Below are positions 44,201 to 56,200 of a DNA stretch of 64,000 nt, piece by piece. A model generated the notes under the pieces. The model was given only the letters and a program-made list of their open reading frames with translations. It did no database searches and was not told the DNA's origin. A program made the position numbers and the translations under genes. This DNA is from Balanoglossus misakiensis. Its lineage: Eukaryota > Hemichordata. The first letter of the stretch is position 1. Each line of letters opens with the position of its first letter. The stretch is from assembly GCA_040954595.2 (NCBI GenBank), contig CM082593.2, forward strand, positions 3,100,001-3,164,000. Reading direction: 5' to 3'.

Positions 44201-47200
44201 GTTATAGCCCATGAAAATCATCCAGAAATGTCAATTTTTCGACTTCGCGAATTTTCAAAATTTGGTGGTTTTTCGACAAAAACCATGGGTTATAGCCCAT
44301 GAAAATCATCCAGAAATGTCAATTTTTCGACTTCGCGAATTTTCAAAATTTGGTGGTTTTTCGACAAAAACCATGGGTTATAGCCCATGAAAATCATCCA
44401 GAAATGTCAATTTTTCGACTTCGCGAATTTTCAAAATTTGGTGGTTTTTCGACAAAAACCATGGGTTATAGCCCATGAAAATCATCCAGAAATGTCAATT
44501 TTTCGACTTCGAGAATTTTCAAAATTTGGTGGTTTTTCGACAAAAACCATGGGTTATAGCCCATGAAAATCATCCAGAAATGTCAATTTTTAGACTTCGC
44601 GAATTTTCAAAATTTGGTGGTTTTTCGACAAAAAACATGGGTTATAGCCCATGAAAATCATCCAGAAATGTCAATTTTTCGACTTCGCGAATTTTCAAAA
44701 TTTGGTGGTTTTTCGACGAAAACCATGGGTTATAGCCCATGAAAATCATCCAGAAATGTCAATTTTTCGACTTCGCGAATTTTCAAAATTTGGTGGTTTT
44801 TCGACAAAAACCATGAGTTATAGCCCATGAAAATCATCCAGAAATGTCAATTTTTCGACTTCGCGAATTTTCAAAATTTGGCGGTTTTTCGACAAAAACC
44901 ATGGGTTATAGCCCATGAAAATCATCCAGAAATGTCAATTTTTCGACTTCGCGAATTTTCAAAATTTGGTGGTTTTTCGACAAAAACCATGGGTTATAGC
45001 CCATGAAAATCATCCAGAAATGTCAATTTTTCGACTTCGCGAATTTTCAAAATTTGGTGGTTTTTCGACGAAAACCATGGGTTATAGCCCATGAAAATCA
45101 TCCAGAAATGTCAATTTTTCGACTTCGCGAATTTTCAAAATTTGGTGGTTTTTCCACAAAAACCATGAGTTATAGCCCATGAAAATCATCCAGAAATGTC
45201 AATTTTTCGACTTCGCGAATTTTCAAAATTTGGTGGTTTTTCGACAAAAACCATGGGTTATAGCCCATGAAAATCATCCAGAAATGTCAATTTTTCGACT
45301 TCGCGAATTTTCAAAATTTGGTGGTTTTTCGACAAAAACCATGGGTTATAGCCCATGAAAATCATCCAGAAATGTCAATTTTTCGACTTCGCGAATTTTC
45401 AAAATTTGGTGGTTTTTCGACAAAAACCATGGGTTATAGCCCATGAAAATCATCCAGAAATGTCAATTTTTCGACTTCGCGAATTTTTAAAATTTGGTGG
45501 TTTTTCGACAAAAACCATGGGTTATAGCCCATGAAAATCATCCAGAAATGTCAATTTTTCGACTTCGCGAATTTTCAAAATTTGGTGGTTTTTCGACAAA
45601 AACCATGGGTTATAGCCCATGAAAATCATCCAGAAATGTCAATTTTTCGACTTCGCGAATTTTCAAAATTTGGTGGTTTTTCGACAAAAACCATGGGTTA
45701 TAGCCCATGAAAATCATCCAGAAATGTCAATTTTTCGACTTCGCGAATTTTCAAAATTTGGTGGTTTTTCGACAAAAACCATGGGTTATAGCCCATAAAA
45801 ATCATCCAGAAATGTCAATTTTTCGACTTCGCGAATTTTTAAAATTTGGTGGTTTTTGACAAAAACCATGGGTTATAGCCCATGAAAATCATCCAGAAAT
45901 GTCAATTTTTCGACTTCGCGAATTTTCAAAATTTGGTGGTTTTTCGACAAAAACCATGGGTTATAGCCCATGAAAATCATCCAGAAATGTCAATTTTTCG
46001 ACTTCGCGAATTTTCAAAATTTGGTGGTTTTTCGACAAAAACCATGGGTTATAGCCCATGAAAATCATCCAGAAATGTCAATTTTTCGACTTCGCGAATT
46101 TTCAAAATTTGGTGGTTTTTCGACAAAAACCATGGGTTATAGCCCATGAAAATCATCCAGAAATGTCAATTTTTCGACTTCGCGAATTTTCAAAATTTGG
46201 TGGTTTTTCGACAAAAACCATGGGTTATAGCCCATGAAAATCATCCAGAAATGTCAATTTTTCGACTTCGCGAATTTTTAAAATTTGGTGGTTTTTGACA
46301 AAAACCATGGGTTATAGCCCATGAAAATCATCCAGAAATGTCAATTTTTCGACTTCGCGAATTTTCAAAATTTGGTGGTTTTTCGACAAAAACCATGGGT
46401 TATAGCCCATGAAAATCATCCAGAAATGTCAATTTTTCGACTTCGCGAATTTTCAAAATTTGGTGGTTTTTCGACAAAAACCATGGGTTATAGCCCATGA
46501 AAATCATCCAGAAATGTCAATTTTTATACTTCGCGAATTTTCAAAATTTGGTGGTTTTTCGACGAAAACCATGGGTTATAGCCCATGAAAATCATCCAAA
46601 AATGTTAATTTTTCGACTTCGCGAATTTTCAAAATTTGGTGGTTTTTCGACAAAAACCATGGGTTATAGCCCATGAAAATCATCCAGAAATGTCAATTTT
46701 TCGACTTCGCGAATTTTCAAAATTTGGTGGTTTTTCGACAAAAACCATGGGTTATAGCCCATGAAAATCATCCAGAAATGTCAATTTTTCGACTTCGCGA
46801 ATTTTCAAAATTTGGTGGTTTTTCGACAAAAACCATGGGTTATAGCCCATGAAAATCATCCAGAAATGTCAATTTTTCGACTTCGCGAATTTTCAAAATT
46901 TGGTGGTTTTTCGACAAAAACCATGGGTTATAGCCCATGAAAATCATCCAGAAATGTCAATTTTTCGACTTCGCGAATTTTTAAAATTTGGTGGTTTTTG
47001 ACAAAAACCATGGGTTATAGCCCATGAAAATCATCCAGAAATGTCAATTTTTCGACTTCGCGAATTTTCAAAATTTGGTGGTTTTTCGACAAAAACCATG
47101 GGTTATAGCCCATGAAAATCATCCAGAAATGTCAATTTTTCGACTTCGCGAATTTTCAAAATTTGGTGGTTTTTCGACGAAAACCATGGGTTATAGCCCA

Positions 47201-50200
47201 TGAAAATCATCCAGAAATGTCAATTTTTCGACTTCGCGAATTTTCAAAATTTGGTGGTTTTTCGACAAAAACCATGGGTTATAGCCCATGAAAATCATCC
47301 AGAAATGTCAATTTTTCGACTTCGCAAATTTTTAAAATTTGGTGGTTTTTGACAAAAACCATGGGTTATAGCCCATGAAAATCATCCAGAAATGTCAATT
47401 TTTCGACTTCGCGAATTTTCAAAATTTGGTGGTTTTTCGACAAAAACCATGGGTTATAGCCCATGAAAATCATCCAGAAATGTCAATTTTTCGACTTCGC
47501 GAATTTTCAAAATTTGTTGGTTTTTCGACAAAAACCATGGGTTATAGCCCATGAAAATCATCCAGAAATGTCAATTTTTAGACTTCGCGAATTTTCAAAA
47601 TTTGGTGGTTTTTCGACGAAAACCATGGGTTATAGCCCATGAAAATCATCCAGAAATGTCAATTTTTCGACTTCGCGAATTTTCAAAATTTGGTGGTTTT
47701 TCGACAAAAACCATGGGTTATAGCCCATGAAAATCATCCAGAAATGTCAATTTTTCGACTTCGCGAATTTTCAAAATTTGGTGGTTTTTCGACAAAAACC
47801 ATGGGTTATAGCCCATGAAAATCATCCAGAAATGTCAATTTTTCGACTTCGCGAATTTTCAAAATTTGGTGGTTTTTCGACAAAAACCATGGGTTATAGC
47901 CCATGAAAATCATCCAGAAATGTCAATTTTTCGACTTCGCGAATTTTCAAAATTTGGTGGTTTTTCGACAAAAACCATGGGTTATAGCCCATGAAAATCA
48001 TCCAGAAATGTCAATTTTTCGACTTCGCGAATTTTTAAAATTTGGTGGTTTTTGACAAAAACCATGGGTTATAGCCCATGAAAATCATCCAGAAATGTCA
48101 ATTTTTCGACTTCGCGAATTTTCAAAATTTGGTGGTTTTTCGACAAAAACCATGGGTTATAGCCCATGAAAATCATCCAGAAATGTCAATTTTTCGACTT
48201 CGCGAATTTTCAAAATTTGGTGGTTTTTCGACGAAAACCATGGGTTATAGCCCATGAAAATCATCCAGAAATGTCAATTTTTCGACTTCGCGAATTTTCA
48301 AAATTTGGTGGTTTTTCGACAAAAACCATGGGTTATAGCCCATGAAAATCATCCAGAAATGTCAATTTTTCGACTTCGCGAATTTTCAAAATTTGGTGGT
48401 TTTTCGACAAAAACCATGGGTTATAGCCCATGAAAATCATCCAGAAATGTCAATTTTTCGACTTCGCGAATTTTCAAAATTTGGTGGTTTTTCGACAAAA
48501 ACCATGGGTTATAGCCCATGAAAATCATCCAGAAATGTCAATTTTTCGACTTCGCGAATTTTCAAAATTTGGTGGTTTTTCGACAAAAACCATGGGTTAT
48601 AGCCCATGAAAATCATCCAGAAATGTCAATTTTTCGACTTCGCGAATTTTCAAAATTTGTTGGTTTTTCGACAAAAACCATGGGTTATAGCCCATGAAAA
48701 TCATCCAGAAATGTCAATTTTTAGACTTCGCGAATTTTCAAAATTTGGTGGTTTTTCGACGAAAACCATGGGTTATAGCCCATGAAAATCATCCAGAAAT
48801 GTCAATTTTTCGACTTCGCGAATTTTCAAAATTTGGTGGTTTTTCGACAAAAACCATGGGTTATAGCCCATGAAAATCATCCAGAAATGTCAATTTTTCG
48901 ACTTCGCGAATTTTCAAAATTTGGTGGTTTTTCGACAAAAACCATGGGTTATAGCCCATGAAAATCATCCAGAAATGTCAATTTTTCGACTTCGCGAATT
49001 TTCAAAATTTGGTGGTTTTTCGACAAAAACCATGGGTTATAGCCCATGAAAATCATCCAGAAATGTCAATTTTTCGACTTCGCGAATTTTCAAAATTTGG
49101 TGGTTTTTCGACAAAAACCATGGGTTATAGCCCATGAAAATCATCCAGAAATGTCAATTTTTCGACTTCGCGAATTTTTAAAATTTGGTGGTTTTTGACA
49201 AAAACCATGGGTTATAGCCCATGAAAATCATCCAGAAATGTCAATTTTTCGACTTCGCGAATTTTCAAAATTTGGTGGTTTTTCGACAAAAACCATGGGT
49301 TATAGCCCATGAAAATCATCCAGAAATGTCAATTTTTCGACTTCGCGAATTTTCAAAATTTTGTGGTTTTTCGACGAAAACCATGAGTTATAGCCCATGA
49401 AAATCATCCAGAAATGTCAATTTTTCGACTTCGCGAATTTTCAAAATTTGGTGGTTTTTCGACAAAAACCATGGGTTATAGCTCACGAAAATCATCCAGA
49501 AATGTCAATTTTTCGACTTCGCGAATTTTCAAAATTTGGTGGTTTTTCGACAAAAACCATGGGTTATAGCCCATGAAAATCATCCAGAAATGTCAATTTT
49601 TCGACTTCGCGAATTTTCAAAATTTGTTGGTTTTTCGACAAAAACCATGGGTTATAGCCCATGAAAATCATCCAGAAATGTCAATTTTTAGACTTCGCGA
49701 ATTTTCAAAATTTGGTGGTTTTTCGACGAAAACCATGGGTTATAGCCCATGAAAATCATCCAGAAATGTCAATTTTTCGACTTCGCGAATTTTCAAAATT
49801 TGGTGGTTTTTCGACAAAAACCATGGGTTATAGCCCATGAAAATCATCCAGAAATGTCAATTTTTCGACTTCGCGAATTTTCAAAATTTGGTGGTTTTTC
49901 GACAAAAACCATGGGTTATAGCCCATGAAAATCATCCAGAAATGTCAATTTTTCGACTTCGCGAATTTTCAAAATTTGGTGGTTTTTCGACAAAAACCAT
50001 GGGTTATAGCCCATGAAAATCATCCAGAAATGTCAATTTTTCGACTTCGCGAATTTTCAAAATTTGGTGGTTTTTCGACAAAAACCATGGGTTATAGCCC
50101 ATGAAAATCATCCAGAAATGTCAATTTTTCGACTTCGCGAATTTTTAAAATTTGGTGGTTTTTGACAAAAACCATGGGTTATAGCCCATGAAAATCATCC

Positions 50201-53200
50201 AGAAATGTCAATTTTTCGACTTCGCGGATTTTCAAAATTTGGTGATTTTTTGATAAAAACCATGGGTTATAGCTCATGCATGATTTTTTCAAAAATCGGC
50301 CAAATTTCGAAATTCCGCAAAGTCGAAAAATTCCCATTTTTGGATGATTTTCATGGGCTATAACCCATTATTTTTTTTAAAAATCGGCCAAGTTTCGAAA
50401 TTCCGCAAAGTCGAAAAATTCCCATTTTTGGATGATTTTCATGAGCTATAACCCATGAAAAATGTCCAGAAATGACAAAAACACCAAAATTAGCAAAGTC
50501 GGAAAGTGGTCGAATTTTAACAATGTTCATGAAAAATGTCCAGAAATGACAAAAACACCAAAATCCGCGAAATTAAATGGTGCTCCCTATATTATGAAAC
50601 GCACTTGCTAGTAATCATTCCTGAACTTTTCCTGTGCGTGTAGGTAGTGGAGTCGGTTACCAATGTGAATTTGGAAATGACACGTGTGGCCTGACTAACG
50701 AAGATGGCAAGTGGGTTCGTAATCAAGGACCCACGCCAACACAAAATACGGGTCCTTCCAGCGACCATTCCAATGACGGTAAGCAATCTATGACGTAGAG
50801 CACAATATATTCTTTCGTCACAAAATGTGCATATACATTAAAAATTGAAGGTACAAATTTTAATGTATATTGTATATATGCAGGTTACTATGTTTTCATG
50901 AACGCTGCAGTAGTGGGAAATAAAGGAACGGCCTCAATGCTTACTGAGATCTACAGTCCAACCAGCAACAGCTGTTTGAGATTCTGGTACTACATGTCGG
51001 GCAAAGATTGTGGACATTTGACAGTCAACATGAAAGAGCAGAGTGGAAGTGTCACGACTGTCTGGTCCCGTTGGTTTGATCAAGGTGATCACTGGCTACA
51101 AGCCCAGGCTAACTTGATCGCCAAAGAATCCTACCAGGTATATCAGGGTTTTGGATTACAATAATAATAACGTTTCTATTGGCGTATTTGTGTCGGTCAA
51201 TGTCAATAGGCTATGAAGGTAATATTGGTCCGTGACATATTAAGGCCAACTAATAGACGGAGATGAAAAGACATATTCTATTCTGATGAAGCTATATGGT
51301 AGTAAACTGTTCTGTACGTGGAAAGATATTGACGTTATTAATCGATTGCATTGCACCATTTAGATTGAATTCTACGGAATCCACGACATATCATACAAAA
51401 GTTTTGAAGGTGACCTTGCCCTAGATGACATTAGCATCGACAGCGGCTCGTGTGAAGAAATAGGGGACTGTAACTTTGAAAGTGGTGGCACTTGTTCATG
51501 GACTAACGATGCTGCGAATGACTTTGATTGGTCCAGAAAGAAGGCGGGGGAGACAACAGCGACTGGAGGACCAACCAAAGACCATACCTTGGAATCTGAA
51601 GACGGTAATACACATGCACACTTAAATGTCATATCCTGTGTTATACCTATTGAAAAGTATCAATTGCTATATTATGTGCGATGTTCAATATTTCCCATCT
51701 CGTATCTAGGCTACGTCATGTACTTGGATGTTGACGGATCTACCGGAAGTGGCAAAAAGTCACGTCTATTGAGTCAACAGATGGTGTCCACTGACGTCAA
51801 CGGGAGATGTATGCATTTCTGGTGGGTTATTTTTGATACTTTGAAGCTACATGTAATTTTGGCTGCATGGGCTAGGTATTCACACATTTTTGGCATGAGT
51901 CTATACATCCAACTGGAAGTATGAAATGAAGGTTAAATTTAAATCTTAGTTTGCATATATATTTGTAAACAACACAGGTACTACATATCAGGATCACCGG
52001 GTATACTAACCATTTTTGTAGACTACGGTTCAACATTCCCGGGTGTTCAGCAATACTGGAAATTACCAGCAAGTTCAACAGATGATTGGACGAGAGGTTT
52101 TGTACCAGTAAACAGTGAAGTCGACTACAAGGTATAGTACTTTAACGAAAACAAAATTCCCCTCCTCCTCCCTGAGTGCACGCCTCTTCCGCTTTTAATG
52201 GCGTAATTATTTTGCCACTTATATTTGCTTCAAGGTAATCATTGAAATACTTACGGTGAATGAAGGAACCGGCGTCGTTGTCATCGATGACGTCAGGTTT
52301 ACCACTGGCTGGTGTCGTATATCGCCATCATCTGCCTATCCCCCTGCAGATCCACAACCAAGACCGACACCGCGCCAACACGGTATGCTAAAATTTTCTT
52401 TTATCATACCCATTCCATATGTGTGTGAGCTAGGGGTTCATGGTTATCTAATTAGAATGATCTTGTTGATATGCTGAGTTTGACCATTTCTGGAACATAT
52501 GCATCCACTTCACAATCACCGATTTCTACCGATTTGGATTGGGTATCTCAATAGAACCAACCTCCCACGACTGTGACTTCCAATCCGGATCACTGTGTTC
52601 ATGGAGTCAGCCTACTGACGACGATTTTGATTGGACTGTGGTTCAAGCTAAAAACAACGCTGGGCATGGACCAATCATTGACGCTTCGGAAGGGACAGGT
52701 TAGATTTCTTTCACAGTATACATCTGATGCGGTGTATTAATATTTTACAAATAACACGCTTGGATTCTTAAACTGCAATTCTCATGTTTTCTGAAGCAAT
52801 TTGCAAAATGTCAGTGCAGTGTTATAGAATTTATCGAGATTTTCATCACAGGTAATGGGTGGTACATTTACATTGAAAGCGAGAGCCAGACTGGTACAGC
52901 CCAACTTGTAAGTGACGTCATATCAGCTAGTGGCCAATCCTGTGTCACCTTCTGGTATCACATGTACGGCTCACACCCAAACAAACTAAGCATTTACACG
53001 GAATCTGAGGGGAACACGTCCGCTCTTCCAATATGGCGGCGCGAAGGAGGAGAAAGTGACGAATGGGCGTATGGTTCTGTCGCTCTTTCTTCGCCCGATG
53101 ATTACAAGGTTAGCTTATCATTTACCCGCTGTTTTTTATCTAAGCTATGTTTAAGTGGCCCCCGGTAGGCTTTACAAGACTCTCCTACCTTCAGACCATC

Positions 53201-56200
53201 CGGAAGTCGTATCAGTATTTCCAGATTTTCACAAATAGCATGGTGATATTAAATACCATGGTGCCAGAATGTTTTTGCTGTGATATGTTCGGTAATTAAG
53301 ATTTTTATGCGTTTTAATTTCGTCTTTGTTAAATACATGTGTACAAGATTATAGTATTGATCACATTCGTCTCGAACTGCAGAGTAAATAATTTACCTAA
53401 TTTCTCTTCTATCACAGCTGATTTTTGAAGCCGAAAGCAACAGCGGTGCTCACGGAGATGTCGCTTTAGACAGCGTTCGGTACATCGTTGGTGAATGTCC
53501 AATTCGAGGTAATGATAAATGAAAGTGAGATACAAAAACCAATGTTCTGTAATCCAAAGCAATAATTTAGATTTCTGTACCAAATTTTATTTTCACTTTA
53601 AGTCTAAATCTCCCCATCCAGTACTGTTGCCTAAAGGTGCGACCGTTGCAGCCAATATTGCCATTTCCAGCACTTTGAAGGTGTATCACCACGGCGACGT
53701 GTTAGTTTACGCGTATTACAGTAGTCTTATGCTGTCGCCACACACACTATCGATATGTACATGTGATTCTATATTTACTTGGTTTGCTTGGGTGTAGAAC
53801 ATGATGGGATAACATGCGACTTTGAAGACCCTGTCAACAGAATGTGTGGTTGGTACCAAGACGTGGATGACGACTTTGACTGGGTGTTAGGGACAGGTGC
53901 AACAAGGACACATGAAGATATTGGCCCTGCATTCGACCACACAACAAAAACTGAGAACGGTACTTTGAAATTACTCATTATGTTTTATTCATGAAAACTG
54001 TAAAAAGGAGCAAGGAAATACACAATCGGCGCAATATTTTATGAAAAAGCACATACATGTTTCAAAGCTGCTTTTGCAGTGAATTATCCTGTTTACATAG
54101 TCACTATGATTCCTCGCAGGTCACTTCATTTACATTGATGCAAGTGAACATAACGAGGGTGAAGCGGCAACGGTAATTTCTGGAAAGTATGACTGGAGAA
54201 CCTCGTCCGTCTTCAAGTGTTTTCATTTCTACTACCACCATTGGCATGAAACAGGAGAGCTGTCTATTTACACACAGGTTCATCATTTCATTTCATAGTT
54301 TATTCGCTAATGTATGTTTAAAAATAAAAAACACCAGAAATCTCATTGGCTCGTACTCTAAAAAACGACGATTACAATATTAAAACATTTACAATGTAAA
54401 AACAGGGTCAACAAACACCGATAAAATACAAACACTCACTATAAAAAGTTACGAATATCTTGTTTATATTTGTTTATAATAAAGGTTAAAGTCATACCCA
54501 TTAATTTCGTGTTGGGAGGAGGGTCTTTAAACCTTTCACCCCAAACAAGATTTTTCAAGTTCTCATGGAATTTTGAACATTGCCTCCTTTTGCAGATATA
54601 ATACATTTCTTTCTTTTACCCACAGTTTGACTTCAAAGGCCGAACGTATAGGAAATTGTACGGCTGGACGATTCGTACCAGAGGAAATAACTGGGCCGTG
54701 GGAGGGATTAACAGCCTTGTATTGTATGAATTTCCACATGGCCAAGTTCAAATGGTCCTCAAAAATTATGTGGGGCCAAACGACAAAGGCGATATGTCAT
54801 ATGATGATATGCGTGTTAAAGAAGGCCGATGTTATGCGAAAGGAAATGAAGATTTCGAGACGGGAATGGCCATATGGTTGAACGAGGAAAACACCGGTGA
54901 CAAATATGATTGGATTCTTGCGTCAGGTGATAATGTGTATGGGGTATCTGGCCCTGATGTGGATCACACTTTAGGAAATGCTAAAGGTAGAGTAACAGAA
55001 TTGTTTGTGTTTGAAACAACTCCTAGCAAAGTATATCCGTTTCATAGGTGATTATTAAAATGGGTAAAATGCTAAGTTTGGATCTTTAATTTAACTCTAA
55101 GTTACCACAACGTATCTTATTTATTTATATTTTTTAATAATTAATTAATTGTTTTTCAGGTAAATATGCTCTGTTCGATGTTTCTGGTGGTGCCAAGGGG
55201 GACAACGCTGTACTAAAAAGTGCGCAAGATGTTTTCTGGCCTTATACCATAAAGTGCTTTGGATTCTGGTATCATATGAGTGGTGAAAATATCGGCGAGC
55301 TTCGCGTCACCCTGAGAGACACAGCTGGCGGTAATGAGACATTGTTATGGAGGCTAAGTGGGCCTCAGACGATCGGGGACACTTGGAAAGAGGCTATCAT
55401 ACCGCTTCCAGAACACCCGGCAGATACAACCGAAGTAAGGAACGTTAATTCTAAGTTTTTGTCTGTGGCGATTGTGAACGGCCCATGACATTCACTTTCA
55501 TATGCTCAGAAGATGAAGTCAGGACAGAGTATCCTACAAATCGTTTTGTCCTATCTTTGTTTTGTCCTATCGTTGAGAAAACAACCTGGAATACGATTAA
55601 ACATTTTTGTTTTTATTTACTCATCTACTGTATGTAGATAGTGTTTGAGGCTATTCATGGCGGTGGTAACGAGGGTGACATCGCTATCGACGACACAGCA
55701 ACACATCCGACGCCATGTGATGGTATCTTTCCTCCTCAGGCAAAGCCAAGTCAGGCATCAGGTAATATTTGATTTATTAATAATATGGCACTTCATATGG
55801 ATGGAAATTGTAATACTATAAAATTTCTTCACAATGTTTTACAAATCAACTTTCAGACAATACGGGCTTGATTGTTGGAGTGACTGTTGCGAGTATCTTT
55901 GCTGTAGCGATAGTTGTCGCCATTATAATTATAATTCTTCGCAGAGGCCAACTAGAAGTGTAAGTATACAGATATCACCATACCATACTGTTGTCTAACG
56001 GAATGTGAAGTTACAGGTAATTCGTTCAATGAAGATGTCTAAAGTAGAATAGCAAATATGTAGATATTTTTGACATTGCGACAAAAATTATCAAGCATTT
56101 ATATATTGTTTTAATTTGATAGATGCCAAAAACCGGGTGGATTGCCGAATGTCCTTCCGTTTCAACGACAAACAGACGATACAGAAACATTAGAAAAATC

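Larger units (their letters stand above)
23225..50643 (+). other. MAM gene A intron 1 (27.4 kb, mostly satellite)
   Basis: Donor GTaagt at 23225 and acceptor gcgtgtAG at 50642-50643. About 0.9 kb of ordinary sequence (23225-24167) precedes tandem repeats that fill almost everything up to 50575. The equivalent intron of gene B is 500 bp, so the repeats account for the whole size difference. No credible protein-coding gene was found inside; long reading frames there are by-products of the repeat period. Confidence 0.8.

Noticed and set aside
37766-50278. Regular repeats that might suggest a CRISPR array
   Set aside because: The repeats are contiguous 88-bp monomers with no unique spacers, inside an animal intron.
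53602-53635. Possible extra exon between exons 10 and 11 of MAM gene A
   Set aside because: An AG/GT pair is present, but exon 10 joins exon 11 directly in phase, as in gene B, and nothing homologous exists there.
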